Shown here: piece after piece, positions 27,555 through 37,443 of the stretch | Layout: each line of letters starts with the position of its first letter | Numbering within the stretch: the stretch's first letter is position 1 | Assembly (NCBI GenBank): GCA_018402255.1 | Contig: JAGYIS010000004.1 | Coordinates: 248,001-312,000 of the forward strand | Length of the DNA: 64,000 nt | Direction: 5' to 3' | DNA from: Marinobacter sp. | GTDB taxonomy: Bacteria > Pseudomonadota > Gammaproteobacteria > Pseudomonadales > Oleiphilaceae | Notes under the pieces: model-generated | Seen by the model: only the letters and a program-made list of their open reading frames with translations | What the model was told of the DNA's origin: nothing | Databases searched by the model: none | Position numbers and translations under genes: made by a program

Positions 27555-30500
27555 AAAGTAGGAATGTCACTCGCTGGATACTGATGGTGATCATTGCCCC
27601 TGTTGTCTTCGGCTTTTCGGCTACTCTGAAAGCGGCGGAATGCACGGATGTTTTTCAGTCGAATACCGGAGTGACAGAGGGACCGAGGGACGGTCCACGT
27701 TTGTCGTTTGATTCAGACGAATGGCCTGACCCCGTTGCATGGCCGCCCTCTGGCACGGTTCTCCCGACCGGTGATTACTATTTCGAGGATGACGATATTG
27801 AAAATAATTACGTACTGACAATTGCTGCAGGAGCAACAGTCAGAATCTTCGTCGACGGCAACATTGAGATTGGTAACAATGCCCTGATTAATGCGTCGGG
27901 CACTGCCAGTCAGCTGTTGCTCTTGGTGGACGGTGACGTTGATCTTCGGAATGGTGCTGTATTCAAGGGGCTACTATACGCCACAGATGAAGTTGAGCTC
28001 AGGAACAGCAGCCTTGTTGACGGGATTGTTGCAAGCGAAGACGAAGTGGATCAGGCGAATAATGCGAACGTGGCGTATAAACCAGAGGCTGTGAACCCGA
28101 CGTTGCTCAGTGGTCTGTGCGAGAGCGCTATTACCGGTAGTCTTCCAGTCTTCGATAATTTCGAATCCTACCCGCCGGGCTCGATTGCCGGCAACAACGG
28201 CGGCTCCAACTGGGGTGATGCCTGGAGTGGCACTGCAGGACAGAGCCTCGTCGATACCTCTGCCGATCGCCTCGAATTTCTGGCCTCTAACGGGTTGAGC
28301 ATCCGCTCTGATACCACCCTCGATGTGTTTGGCAACAACAGTCGTGTGGCCACACGTTCGCTTAACGGGACCTATGATGGCGAAACCATCTACCTGAGTA
28401 TGTTGGTTCGGTTTCAGGGCACGCCCGGTGATAACGATTTTCTCGGGTTCTGGTTGCAGAACCCGAGTTTTGGCGACTCCCCCCAATTTGGTATCAAGGT
28501 GAATGAGGGTGGCGGAGGCCAGAGGGACTTCTTCGTTCGATTGGATACCCAGGCGGCGTACTCCACCGATTTTCAGTCTGGCCAGACGTATTTACTGGTG
28601 GCACGATTCTCCAAGAATGGTCGCAACTTTTACGAGCAAGGCGAGCTCTGGGTGGACCCGCAGTGTACGGATCTTCCTCCGCCAACAGCCTCAGCCTCTA
28701 TTGTCTCCTCACCTGCTACGCGGGTGACAGAGGTTTCGGAAATAGGTTTCCGGTCCGAAAATATATCCGGAGATGCCCGTGTCCAGGTGGGGCAGGTTGC
28801 CGCCGGTGAGCAGTGGTCGGATGTTGTTGCCTGTGAGTGTTATCAGAACGGGCTCGAGGCTACCTACTACAATAACTACAACCGGAACGATCCATTCCCG
28901 GAAACACCAGACCTGACTCGGCTGGATGCACAGATTGATTTTAATTGGGGCAGTGGATCGCCCGATCCGGTCATCAGTAACGATCAGTTCGCGGTTCAGT
29001 GGCAAGGATCTATTGAGGTACCGGCGACGGGAGAATACCAGTTCATTGCCCGAACCGACGATGGCGTTCGGCTTTGGGTGGATGATCTCGACACCCCCCT
29101 CATCAATGACTGGGTGAATCGATCGGCAGCTAATTCCACAGCGTCGATCACCCTGCAAGCGGGTCAGCGCTACGCCATTCGTATGCAATACTATGAAAAT
29201 GGCGGTGTGGCAGAGGCACGCCTGCGATGGCAGCGCCCGGATGGCACAAACGAGGTTATTCCAGAGCAGTTCTTGTTTGGTTGCTTACCCGTTGCTGCGC
29301 CAAGGTTAGAGTCTGCGGCGGCGGTCTGTGGCAGTTCAGACCTGGTCGAGTTGACGTTCCTTGAAAGTCAACGATCCAGACCGCTTCTGGAATCGTCTCT
29401 GGCGAACACTGACTTCTATCAGGTTGAACGGGTCAGTAACGGTCAGCGAGTGTCTGTGTTGGCTGCCACGCCCGGCCCGGACGGATACAGTGTCATGCTG
29501 GAGCTGGAAGATGAGCTCTCGTTGGATGACTCTTACCGTGTGGTTGTGACCGACGTTCAGGACGTTGGCGGTGTGATCATCGCGCCTAACCCGTCAGAAC
29601 TCGAGTTCACCGCCGCCGCCAGCGGTCTTGCGACGCAATACTGGAATAATCGCAACCTCGAGGGGCCGCCCGTTGTGTCTGATATCACCACTCAGATTAA
29701 CAACGATTGGGGCGCCGGCAGCCCTGTGCCCGGGGTTATCAATAACGATCGTTTTTCCGTCAGATGGACGGGATTCATCGTGCCTCCGGAGACTGGTACT
29801 TATCGCTTCCGTACTCGCACCGACGACGGTGTGCGACTGTATGTGGATAATCTTGCCGCGCCAATTATCGATGAATGGCGTGATTTTTCGCCGACCAACC
29901 ACGATTCCGGCGACATCGTTTTGGAGAGGGGCCGCAGTTACTCCATCCGAATGGAAATGTATGAAAATACAGGCGGAGCGGTTGCTCAACTGAACTGGCG
30001 CCGCCCAGGACAGAGCCAGTTTGAACTCATTCCTCCGGGTGCGTTCTTTCAGTGTCCAGACACAGGTGGTGCGGTTGATCATTTTCGAATACTCCACGGA
30101 GGCACAGGCGTCACCTGTCAGCCAACGCCGATCACTTTTGAAGCCAGGAATGCCTTGGGTGATATCGTGACGGACTACGCGGGTGAGGTGTTTGTATCGA
30201 CCTCCACCGGTAACGGATTCTGGCAGGCTTTGGGTGCATCGTCCGGTAATTTGACGCTGGTTGCGGGTGACAGTGGTGAGGCTTCATATCAGTTCGACCC
30301 GGCGGATGGTGGTGTGGTTACGCTCGGGCTCCAGCACACGCAGGCAGCTACGGTAAATCTGGATATTACGGATGGCGACGTGCGGGAGCTGCCTGGAGCA
30401 GACCCGGACCTGGTGGTGCAACGCACTGGCTTCGTATTTCATCAAGGCAACGATTTTTCTGTGCCGATAGGCAGCCAGATCAGTGGCAAGTCATCCAATG

Positions 30501-32227
30501 TTGTGCCTAATGCCCAGAACCTGAGACTGACGGCGGTGCGGGAAAGCGATGTCACGGGCGCTTGTGAAGCCTTTTTGACGGGCCCGCAAACGGTGAACAT
30601 CGGCCAAACCTGTGAGAGCCCCGGTACCTGTTCGGCTTCCGGGTCTATGGCAGTGAATGGAACTGGTGTGAGCGACAACCCAGCCGGGACCGCCGCGAAT
30701 ACGACGCCAGTCAGTTTCAATTTCGGTGATACCTCAACGAGTAGTGCATCGCTTAACCTGACGTACAACGATGCCGGACTGGTAAGCCTGTTTGCCCAAA
30801 CGCCGTTACTTGACGACGAAGGCTCCCCCACCGGAGAGGTCATTGCAGGCAGCAGTGGGCCATTTGCAGTGATCCCTGCGGGATTCTGCATTGAAGCCAT
30901 AGATCCAGCCCTGGCATGTACCTCGGTGGATGCAGACTGCTCGGTAGGCGCGGTGGCGGGCGAGATTTTCAGCCTCCGGGTTTCAGCTGTTGCGTGGGAA
31001 AGTGCGGGAGAGAGTGGCCCTGAGTTTTGTGATAATCCGATAACACCAAACTTCGAATACGCTGAGTTAGATATAGAGCATCGTTTGCTGGCACCGGCAG
31101 CCGGGCAGCCGGGAGTTGTCTTGAGTCAATCGGTGGGGATGCTCCCTGCCAGTGAAGGAAGCCGGGATGTCAGTCAGGCGGTATCCGAAGTCGGTGTTTT
31201 TGAATTTTCGGTGCCCGCGGGCCAGCCATACCTTGGTCAAACTCTCCCCGGCGGAGCTAGCGCTCCTGTTGGGCGTTTTACGCCGGCCGGGTTCACGGTG
31301 ACGGTAACTGACACCGGAACGCTGGGGTCGGCTTGTACGGTGTCGCCTGCGTTCACCTACACCGGGCAAACTTTTGGCTGGTCTATGTCGCCGGAACTAA
31401 CCATTGCACCCCGAGCCCTGGATGGAACATCGATAACGACGAATTACCTGGTTGGTGACTTTATGAAGCTTGTCCCCTCCAGTATCGACAGAACAGATCC
31501 TGATGCAGATCGTTCGACGCGATTGGCGGACGACAGTGACTTTGTGCCGATCGATTACACGGCTGGTCAGGGCGTGGTATTGCGGAATACAGACGAACAA
31601 GTTGTTCTGTATTACTACGACAGCGACGATACCTTTTTGTTGTCTAAAACGCCCAATACCAAGATCGATCCATTCGCGCCGACCCTTGAGTTTATTGTTA
31701 ACGCGATTGTGGATCAGGACGGTGTGACGACGCTTGCGTCACAGCCGCTGCCACTGGATTTCGAGCCTTCGGCTGATGGTGACATACGTTATGGCCGGTT
31801 GGAGATGACCAACGTTTATGGCCCGGAAAACACTCAACAGGCTCTCGAATTGAACTCGCAAGTTTCCTATTGGAATGGCTCACGGTTTGTCCTGAATACG
31901 GCAGACTCATGCACCACCTGGGACACGTCAATCCCGGACCCTTTGCGTAACGACGAGCAGTTTCACGAATTGCAGAACGAGTCCGAAACCGGGAGTGTGG
32001 TCAACGGACAGTTACAGGCACTCAGACTTCAGCCTAAAGGGCAGCGGGGCGAGGAGCGTATACGCTGGCAGATGCCGGTGTGGCTGCAGGACTACTGGGG
32101 AAGATCGCCGGTGAATTCAGGCGACCCTGCTGTCGATGAACTGCAAGACCCTGAGGCGGTAGCCACCTTTGGCGTCCACCGCGGCAACGACCGCATCATC
32201 TACTGGCGAGAAGTTCCCGCCAACTGA
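27551..32227 (+). CDS. mshQ: MshQ-type surface protein with two PA14 domains
   Basis: 1558 residues, last and largest gene of the MSHA locus. A signal peptide (about 1-29) is followed by a repetitive beta stretch like polymer-forming proteins (IFVDGNIEIGNNALINAS, about 97-114), a jelly-roll region (200-420), and two PA14 domains (about 433-575 and 691-835), each with an N-W-G-G-S-P-P block and RTDDGVRLWVDD or RTDDGVRLYVDN. The remaining 700 residues match the MshQ/DUF6701 type. PA14 folds often bind sugars, so a surface adhesin role is inferred. It ends 21 bases before convergent ntrC. Confidence 0.85.
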   Translation: MKSRNVTRWILMVIIAPVVFGFSATLKAAECTDVFQSNTGVTEGPRDGPRLSFDSDEWPDPVAWPPSGTVLPTGDYYFEDDDIENNYVLTIAAGATVRIFVDGNIEIGNNALINASGTASQLLLLVDGDVDLRNGAVFKGLLYATDEVELRNSSLVDGIVASEDEVDQANNANVAYKPEAVNPTLLSGLCESAITGSLPVFDNFESYPPGSIAGNNGGSNWGDAWSGTAGQSLVDTSADRLEFLASNGLSIRSDTTLDVFGNNSRVATRSLNGTYDGETIYLSMLVRFQGTPGDNDFLGFWLQNPSFGDSPQFGIKVNEGGGGQRDFFVRLDTQAAYSTDFQSGQTYLLVARFSKNGRNFYEQGELWVDPQCTDLPPPTASASIVSSPATRVTEVSEIGFRSENISGDARVQVGQVAAGEQWSDVVACECYQNGLEATYYNNYNRNDPFPETPDLTRLDAQIDFNWGSGSPDPVISNDQFAVQWQGSIEVPATGEYQFIARTDDGVRLWVDDLDTPLINDWVNRSAANSTASITLQAGQRYAIRMQYYENGGVAEARLRWQRPDGTNEVIPEQFLFGCLPVAAPRLESAAAVCGSSDLVELTFLESQRSRPLLESSLANTDFYQVERVSNGQRVSVLAATPGPDGYSVMLELEDELSLDDSYRVVVTDVQDVGGVIIAPNPSELEFTAAASGLATQYWNNRNLEGPPVVSDITTQINNDWGAGSPVPGVINNDRFSVRWTGFIVPPETGTYRFRTRTDDGVRLYVDNLAAPIIDEWRDFSPTNHDSGDIVLERGRSYSIRMEMYENTGGAVAQLNWRRPGQSQFELIPPGAFFQCPDTGGAVDHFRILHGGTGVTCQPTPITFEARNALGDIVTDYAGEVFVSTSTGNGFWQALGASSGNLTLVAGDSGEASYQFDPADGGVVTLGLQHTQAATVNLDITDGDVRELPGADPDLVVQRTGFVFHQGNDFSVPIGSQISGKSSNVVPNAQNLRLTAVRESDVTGACEAFLTGPQTVNIGQTCESPGTCSASGSMAVNGTGVSDNPAGTAANTTPVSFNFGDTSTSSASLNLTYNDAGLVSLFAQTPLLDDEGSPTGEVIAGSSGPFAVIPAGFCIEAIDPALACTSVDADCSVGAVAGEIFSLRVSAVAWESAGESGPEFCDNPITPNFEYAELDIEHRLLAPAAGQPGVVLSQSVGMLPASEGSRDVSQAVSEVGVFEFSVPAGQPYLGQTLPGGASAPVGRFTPAGFTVTVTDTGTLGSACTVSPAFTYTGQTFGWSMSPELTIAPRALDGTSITTNYLVGDFMKLVPSSIDRTDPDADRSTRLADDSDFVPIDYTAGQGVVLRNTDEQVVLYYYDSDDTFLLSKTPNTKIDPFAPTLEFIVNAIVDQDGVTTLASQPLPLDFEPSADGDIRYGRLEMTNVYGPENTQQALELNSQVSYWNGSRFVLNTADSCTTWDTSIPDPLRNDEQFHELQNESETGSVVNGQLQALRLQPKGQRGEERIRWQMPVWLQDYWGRSPVNSGDPAVDELQDPEAVATFGVHRGNDRIIYWREVPAN

Positions 32228-32248
32228 TCCGCTTTGGACGGGGTGAGG

Positions 32249-33682
32249 TCAGTCCTCATCCCCCTCCGGGTGATCCAGTCCCAGCTCGTTGATCTTGCGG
32301 GTTAGGGTATTGCGTCCCCAGCCCAACAGAACAGAGGCATCCCGCCGGCGGCCGCCGGTGTGTTTCAGGGACGTTTCGATCATGATTTTCTCGAACTCCG
32401 GAATGGCGGTGTCGAGAATGCTTTTCTTGCCCCGCTTCAGCTCTTGCTCTGCCCAGTTTTTAAGGCCTTCCTGCCAGGTGTGGCCGGTGCTGGTGTTTTC
32501 GGCTTCGGCCTGGTGCAGCAACTCGGGTGGCAAGTCGTCCACGTGGATTTCACGGCCGCTGGCCATGACGGTCAGCCAGCGGCAGGTGTTCTCAAGCTGG
32601 CGGACGTTGCCGGGCCAGGGCAGGGTGGTCAGGTATTCTTCCGCATCCGGGCGCAACAGTTTGGGCTCAACCGTGAGTTCTTTCGCGGCCCGTTTCAGGA
32701 AGTGCTGCATAAGCCGGGGGATGTCTTCCCGGCGTTCGGCCAGCTTGGGCAGATGCACCCGGATGACGTTCAGGCGGTGGAACAGATCTTCCCGAAAACT
32801 GCCGGCCTGCACCAGTTTTTCCAGATCCTGGTGCGTGGCGGCGATGATGCGTACGTCCACTTTGATGGGAGTTGTGCCGCCAACCCGGTAAAATTCGCCG
32901 TCTGCTAATACTCGCAGCAATCGGGTTTGGGTGTCTGCCGGCATGTCGCCGATTTCGTCCAGAAACAGTGTGCCGCCGTTGGCCTGCTCAAAGCGGCCCT
33001 GGCGGGCGGCACCGGCGCCGGTGAAAGAGCCTTTCTCATGCCCGAACAGCTCGGATTCAATCAGATCTTTCGGGATCGCGGCCATGTTCAAGGCAATGAA
33101 GGGATTGCGTGCCCGGGGGCTGTGGTTGTGCAACGCCTGGGCGACCAGCTCTTTGCCGGTGCCGCTTTCGCCATTGATCAACACCGTGATGTTGGAATGG
33201 GATAACCGGCCAATGGCCCGAAATACTTCCTGCATGGCCGGTGCTTCACCGATGATTTCGGTGTTGCGCTGGGTGCTGTCGGGCAGCGGCTCGCTGGCGG
33301 CCCGTTTTTCGTGGCTGTGGGCGACGGCGCGTTTGACCAGAGCCACGGCGTCGTCCACATCGAACGGCTTGGGCAGGTATTCAAAGGCGCCGGTCTGATA
33401 ACTGGTGACGGCGCTCTCGAGATCCGAGTGGGCGGTCATGATGATCACCGGTACGTCCTGGTGCTTCTCGACAATCTGGGCGAGCAGCGTGATGCCGTCC
33501 ACGCCTGGCATGCGAATATCGCTGACGATGGCATCCGGCTGCTCGTGTTCCAGTCGCATCATGATGCTTTCGCCGCTCTCGAACACTCGCGGTTCCATGC
33601 CCGCCTGGTTCAAGGCGCGCTCCAGCACCCAGCGAATGCTTTTATCGTCGTCAATTATCCAGACGTTTGCCGGTTGGGTCAT
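32249..33682 (-). CDS. ntrC: Nitrogen regulation response regulator NtrC (GlnG)
   Basis: 477 residues. Receiver domain with the phospho-acceptor Asp in DAIVSDIRMPGVDG (about residue 54), AAA+ domain with Walker A GESGTGKE and Walker B-like GGTLFLDEIGD, and a Fis-type helix-turn-helix at the C-terminus (RDASVLLGWGRNTLTRKI). The sigma-54 contact loop reads GSFTGA instead of GAFTGA. It activates sigma-54 promoters under nitrogen limitation after phosphorylation by NtrB. Its start overlaps the ntrB end by four bases. Confidence 0.96.
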   Translation of the reverse strand: MTQPANVWIIDDDKSIRWVLERALNQAGMEPRVFESGESIMMRLEHEQPDAIVSDIRMPGVDGITLLAQIVEKHQDVPVIIMTAHSDLESAVTSYQTGAFEYLPKPFDVDDAVALVKRAVAHSHEKRAASEPLPDSTQRNTEIIGEAPAMQEVFRAIGRLSHSNITVLINGESGTGKELVAQALHNHSPRARNPFIALNMAAIPKDLIESELFGHEKGSFTGAGAARQGRFEQANGGTLFLDEIGDMPADTQTRLLRVLADGEFYRVGGTTPIKVDVRIIAATHQDLEKLVQAGSFREDLFHRLNVIRVHLPKLAERREDIPRLMQHFLKRAAKELTVEPKLLRPDAEEYLTTLPWPGNVRQLENTCRWLTVMASGREIHVDDLPPELLHQAEAENTSTGHTWQEGLKNWAEQELKRGKKSILDTAIPEFEKIMIETSLKHTGGRRRDASVLLGWGRNTLTRKINELGLDHPEGDED

Positions 33683-34779
33683 TTGCTGTCCTCCAGAGGC
33701 AGGAAGATGATGAAATCGGTTCTTCCTGGCTCGCTCTCACATTCAACCAGCCCGCGGTGCTGGCCGATGATGCTTTGGGTAATGGAAAGGCCAAGGCCGG
33801 TGCCAGAGGCACGGCCACTGATCATGGGGTAAAAAATGTTCTGCAAGAGGTCGGCGGGAATGCCTGGGCCGTTGTCGATGATGTCGGCTCTGCAAACCAG
33901 CCGGTGGCGACGGTGACCAATGGTGAACTGGCGCAGTGCCCGGGTGCGAAACGTAATGGTCGGTGGTACCTCGGCGCTTTGGGCGCCTTCGTTCTCGAAG
34001 GCGGCTTCCATGGCATTGCGGGCAATGTTCAAAAACGCCTGAATCAGCTGTTCTTTGTCGCCGGGGAATTCTGGAATGCTGGGGTCATAGTCTCTGCGCA
34101 GTCGCACCCGGCCTTTACTTTCCGCCTCAACCAATGTGCGCACCCGCTCCAGTATTTCGTGAATGTTGGTGCTGGCAATTTTCAGGGCTTTGTTGGGCCC
34201 AAGCATGCGGTCGACCAGGCTGCGCAGTCGGTCAGCCTCGTCAATGATCACTCGTGTGTATTCGCGTTGATCTTCGGTATTCAGCTCCCGGTCCAGCAGC
34301 TGGGCTGCGCCGCGAATGCCCCCGAGCGGATTTTTGATTTCATGGGCCATGCCGCGCACCAGGATGCGGGTGGTCTCCTGTTGGGAGATGATGTCTTCTT
34401 CACGACTGATGCGAATAAGCCGATCCCTGGGCTGGATTTCGATGAGCAGCTCGGTGGGCTCCATGCTGATGGGTGTCACCGAATAATCGACGGTCAGCCG
34501 GGACCCGCTTAACAGTCCGAATTCAGCTTCTCGACGGGTGTAAGACTGACCGTTACCGGCGGCAGCGTGGAGGGTCTTCAGAGCGTCCTCAGAGTCGATC
34601 AGCACGTCGTTCAATGGCATGCCCTGGCTGCGGGTCATGCTGGTTTCAAACAGGCTCTCCGCCGCCGGATTCAGGTAGCGGATTGTCAGGTCATCCCCCA
34701 GCACCAGGACGGCCGTGGTGAGGCTGTCCAGAATGCTTTTATAACCGCTTCCCAAAGTGGTGGATGGTTGAAACGACAT
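33679..34779 (-). CDS. ntrB: Nitrogen regulation sensor kinase NtrB (GlnL)
   Basis: 366 residues from ATG 34779 (MSFQPSTTLGSGYKSILDS). A PAS domain (about 15-120) precedes the H box GMAHEIKNPLGG and the catalytic domain with DNGPGIP and TGLGLSI. With PII it phosphorylates or dephosphorylates NtrC. ATG 34803 is also in frame, but a sigma-54 promoter at 34821-34836 would start transcription near 34811, leaving almost no leader for it, whereas 34779 has GGAAG before it. Confidence 0.93.
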   Translation of the reverse strand: MSFQPSTTLGSGYKSILDSLTTAVLVLGDDLTIRYLNPAAESLFETSMTRSQGMPLNDVLIDSEDALKTLHAAAGNGQSYTRREAEFGLLSGSRLTVDYSVTPISMEPTELLIEIQPRDRLIRISREEDIISQQETTRILVRGMAHEIKNPLGGIRGAAQLLDRELNTEDQREYTRVIIDEADRLRSLVDRMLGPNKALKIASTNIHEILERVRTLVEAESKGRVRLRRDYDPSIPEFPGDKEQLIQAFLNIARNAMEAAFENEGAQSAEVPPTITFRTRALRQFTIGHRRHRLVCRADIIDNGPGIPADLLQNIFYPMISGRASGTGLGLSITQSIIGQHRGLVECESEPGRTDFIIFLPLEDSK

Positions 34780-34820
34780 GCTTGGCTTCCGTTTTGAGCT
34801 CATGATGGTTACCCCGGTTT

Positions 34821-34836
34821 TGCAAAAAGCGAACCA
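34821..34836 (-). promoter_or_regulatory. Sigma-54 promoter for ntrBC
   Basis: On the minus strand the site reads TGGTTCGCTTTTTGCA: GG and GC separated by ten bases, with TGG, the G at position 7, and TTGCA matching the consensus TGGCACG-N4-TTGCA. It points towards ntrB. A dyad of NtrC type lies about 175 bases upstream, as needed for activation at a distance. Confidence 0.65.
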
Positions 34837-34996
34837 GTTTTGTTGTTGAACACGAAACGATGGGCAAAGTGCGGGCACAGTGCGCCCCGCGGGGCGATCC
34901 GGTGCTGTAGGTTGGTGCAGGAGTGGGGTGTAAGGCTACAGGCAGCCGGGGAGTTGCCCCTTTGCTGCCCAGAGTATGGCTTTATCCTGGTGCGTG

Positions 34997-35013
34997 CGCA
35001 CTAAAATAGTGCA
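34997..35013. promoter_or_regulatory. NtrC-type dyad upstream of ntrBC
   Basis: CGCACTAAAATAGTGCA contains the perfect dyad GCACTA-AAA-TAGTGC and agrees with the NtrC consensus TGCACC-N5-GGTGCA at 9 of 12 half-site positions. It lies between the DUF4124 gene and ntrB, upstream of the sigma-54 promoter, so autoregulation of ntrBC is likely. The rest of this 243-base gap (34780-35022) shows no gene. Confidence 0.6.
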
Positions 35014-35022
35014 AATTGGTGA

Positions 35023-35547
35023 TCAGTTGAGGCGTGAAGGGCGATGAATGGTAAAGCTCACGGGCTGGCCGCTTTTCACCTGTATGCCGTTTTCATCAAC
35101 GATGTGAACGCCCGCGCTATGGGTGCCGCGGTCAATGTTATTAACGGTGATTGAGCCTGAGGAGCTCTGGCCAACCGGCTGCCCATCCAGGGTCACTTCG
35201 TATCGATGGCCTCGACGCAATTCCGGGGTGCTGCGCACCTCAAAGGTGACGTCGCCGTTGCCACTGTGAAAAGCCTGATCGTTCTCCGGGTGGGCGAGAG
35301 TGAGGCTTTCATAGGCGGCGCCCTGGCGCTCAACATCTTCCAGAAGCTGGTCGGTTTGGCTGACTGCCTCAGGTTTCGGCAGCGTGATGGTTGTCACTGG
35401 TTTGACCTGGATGGTTTCACCGCCTTGCATTGGCTCATCAGAGAAGGTCACGTTGCCCTGGGCATCGACATGGCGATACACCTCCCCATGGGCGGTGGCA
35501 GACGCCAGCAGTAACATTCCGATTGCAAGAGTATGCGAAGCTTTCAT
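35023..35547 (-). CDS. DUF4124 domain-containing periplasmic protein
   Basis: 174 residues from the ATG of MKASHTLAIGMLLLASATAHG, a clear signal peptide. The DUF4124 core follows directly: EVYRHVDAQGNVTFSDEP, about 21-40. A later beta-rich part (GHRYEVTLDGQPVGQSSSG, then HIVDENGIQVKSGQPVSFTIH) looks like an Ig-like fold. Genes of this type often sit between glnA and ntrB in Pseudomonas relatives, but their function is not known. A longer start at 35601 would bury the signal peptide. Confidence 0.8.
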   Translation of the reverse strand: MKASHTLAIGMLLLASATAHGEVYRHVDAQGNVTFSDEPMQGGETIQVKPVTTITLPKPEAVSQTDQLLEDVERQGAAYESLTLAHPENDQAFHSGNGDVTFEVRSTPELRRGHRYEVTLDGQPVGQSSSGSITVNNIDRGTHSAGVHIVDENGIQVKSGQPVSFTIHRPSRLN

Positions 35548-35682
35548 GGCAATAACCTGAGGTAATGGACTGTTTCGATTATCGGCGGCAGGCCCGGGCA
35601 TTTCAACGGCACCGAGCGATCTGTTGGTTACATATCGTTAAGGGCGCGGGGTGATGACCTTGATTTGCGAATTTGCCCACAA

Positions 35683-35709
35683 AAAAGCCCCGCACACGGC
35701 GGGGCTTTT
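35683..35709 (-). terminator. Intrinsic terminator after glnA
   Basis: AAAAGCCCCGC and GCGGGGCTTTT form an 11-pair stem around ACACG. On the minus strand it is followed by TT, giving six T in a row, about 50 bases past the glnA stop. It isolates glnA from the DUF4124-ntrBC genes, which then depend on their own promoter. Confidence 0.9.
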
Positions 35710-35758
35710 CACTTGCAGCGCTACGCACCTTAATGGTGCGCGGCGTCGTCAGGACGAA

Positions 35759-37162
35759 TTAGCAAGAGTAGTACAGCTGGAATTCAATCGGGTGTGTGGT
35801 CATGTTCAGTTTCTCAACCTCACCACGCTTAAGATCGATGTAGCCAGCGATCATGTCTTCGGTGAAGACGCCACCACGGGTCAGGAACTCGTGATCTTCC
35901 TGCAGGCAATCCAGAGCTTCAGACAGGGTTGTTGCAACCTGTGGGATCTGCATGGCCTCTTCTTTCGGCAGGTCGTACAGGTCTTTGTCCATGGCATCGC
36001 CAGGGTGGATCTTGTTCTGGATACCGTCCAGGCCGGCCATCATCAGGGCTGAGAAGGCCAGGTACGGGTTGGCTGCCGGGTCAGGGAAGCGTGCTTCGAT
36101 ACGACGCGCCTTCGGGCTGTTCACGTAGGGAATACGGATAGAAGCGGAGCGGTTACGAGCAGAGTAAGCCAGCATAACCGGTGCTTCATAGCCTGGCACC
36201 AGACGCTTATAGCTGTTGGTGGCCGGGTTGGTGAAGGCGTTGATGGCCTTGGCGTGCTTGATGATGCCACCGATGTAGTAAATCGCTTCTTCGCTCAGGC
36301 CGGCATAGCTATCGCCTGCGAACAGGTTTTTGCCGTCTTTGCTCAAAGACATGTGTACGTGCATGCCGGAGCCGTTGTCACCAACCACTGGCTTGGGCAT
36401 AAAGGTAGCCGTTTTACCGTAGGCATGGGCAACGTTGTGTACACAGTATTTCAGGATCTGTACTTCGTCAGCCTTGCGGGTCAGGGTGTTGGCGCCAACG
36501 CCGATTTCACACTGGCCAGCGGTGCCCACTTCGTGGTGGTGAACTTCGATTTCCAGGCCCATGGATTCCATGGCAGCACACATGGCGCCACGCAGGTCGT
36601 GCAGGCTGTCTACCGGTGGAACCGGGAAGTAGCCGCCTTTAACGCCCGGACGGTGACCAATGTTGTTGCGATCGAAATCTTCGCCAGATACCCAGGCGGC
36701 TTCTTCAGAGTGAATGTGGTAAGACGCGCCCTGCATGTCGACATTCCATTTAACGGAGTCGAACACGAAGAACTCAGGCTCAGGGCCGAACAGTGCGCCG
36801 TCAGCGATGCCGGTAGACTTCAGATACTCTTCAGCGCGACGGGCAACGGAGCGCGGATCACGCTCATAACCCTGCATGGTAGAAGGCTCTACGATGTTGC
36901 AGGTAATGTTAACAGTGGTTTCTTCAGTGAACGGATCCAGTACCGCAGTTTCGTCAGCCGGCATCAGAATCATGTCGGATTCGTTGATGCCTTTCCAGCC
37001 TGCAATAGATGAGCCGTCAAACATCTTGCCATCAACAAAGAAGTCTTCGTCTACTTCGGTGGCGGGCAGGGTTACGTGCTGCTCTTTACCGCGGCTGTCG
37101 GTGAAGCGCAGGTCAATCCACTTCACTTCGTGTTCTTTGATCAAATCAACTGTCTTGGACAT
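35759..37162 (-). CDS. glnA: Glutamine synthetase type I
   Basis: 467 residues, GSI-beta type. Makes glutamine from glutamate, ammonia and ATP as a dodecamer. Visible: DGSSIAGW (about 50), the metal-ligand region [21 protein letters not shown], and the adenylylation loop KDLYDLP near residue 397, whose Tyr is the target of GlnE, encoded about 8 kb away in this window. It has a sigma-54 promoter and NtrC sites upstream and its own terminator. Confidence 0.98.
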   Translation of the reverse strand: MSKTVDLIKEHEVKWIDLRFTDSRGKEQHVTLPATEVDEDFFVDGKMFDGSSIAGWKGINESDMILMPADETAVLDPFTEETTVNITCNIVEPSTMQGYERDPRSVARRAEEYLKSTGIADGALFGPEPEFFVFDSVKWNVDMQGASYHIHSEEAAWVSGEDFDRNNIGHRPGVKGGYFPVPPVDSLHDLRGAMCAAMESMGLEIEVHHHEVGTAGQCEIGVGANTLTRKADEVQILKYCVHNVAHAYGKTATFMPKPVVGDNGSGMHVHMSLSKDGKNLFAGDSYAGLSEEAIYYIGGIIKHAKAINAFTNPATNSYKRLVPGYEAPVMLAYSARNRSASIRIPYVNSPKARRIEARFPDPAANPYLAFSALMMAGLDGIQNKIHPGDAMDKDLYDLPKEEAMQIPQVATTLSEALDCLQEDHEFLTRGGVFTEDMIAGYIDLKRGEVEKLNMTTHPIEFQLYYSC

Positions 37163-37298
37163 TGTGCATGCTCCGTAGTGATTACATGTGCGTTATGCCG
37201 GATCGTTCAATCTTCTTGCGCCCGATCTTTTTTGCAGGTCAGGGCAGCTTAACAGAAGCTGTTGAACCTTACCTTTCAATTACGGCTGCTTACAGCTA

Positions 37299-37314
37299 AG
37301 CAATCGGCTTGCCA
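37299..37314 (-). promoter_or_regulatory. Sigma-54 promoter for glnA
   Basis: The minus strand reads TGGCAAGCCGATTGCT. It matches TGGCACG-N4-TTGCW except for one base, with GG-N10-GC spacing. The transcript would start near 37288, giving a leader of about 125 bases before the glnA ATG. Three NtrC-type dyads lie 85-160 bases upstream. A ten-base inverted repeat TGCGCCAGAA / TTCTGGCGCA (37327-37336, 37364-37373) lies between promoter and dyads. Confidence 0.8.
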
Positions 37315-37399
37315 GTTTTTTGATTTTGCGCCAGAACAGCGCAGTGATGCGCCTTTCGGGCAATTCTGGCGCACGGTGATGGCGTTGCAACCGCGATGC

Positions 37400-37416
37400 T
37401 GCACTTTTTTGATGCA
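37400..37416. promoter_or_regulatory. NtrC-type site 1 upstream of glnA
   Basis: TGCACTTTTTTGATGCA matches TGCACC-N5-GGTGCA at 10 of 12 positions. Its last four bases are also the first four of site 2, so the two dyads overlap and would place dimers on the DNA side by side. Confidence 0.6.
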
Positions 37417-37429
37417 CCATGATGGTGCG
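37413..37429. promoter_or_regulatory. NtrC-type site 2 upstream of glnA
   Basis: TGCACCATGATGGTGCG matches the consensus at 11 of 12 positions and is the strongest NtrC-like site in the window. It lies about 100 bases upstream of the sigma-54 promoter, a usual enhancer distance. Confidence 0.75.
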
Positions 37430-37443
37430 ATGCCTGGCTTTGG

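Noticed and set aside
33667..34512. A 281-codon plus-strand frame over ntrB
   Set aside because: Antisense to conserved kinase motifs, no homologous pattern or ribosome binding site.
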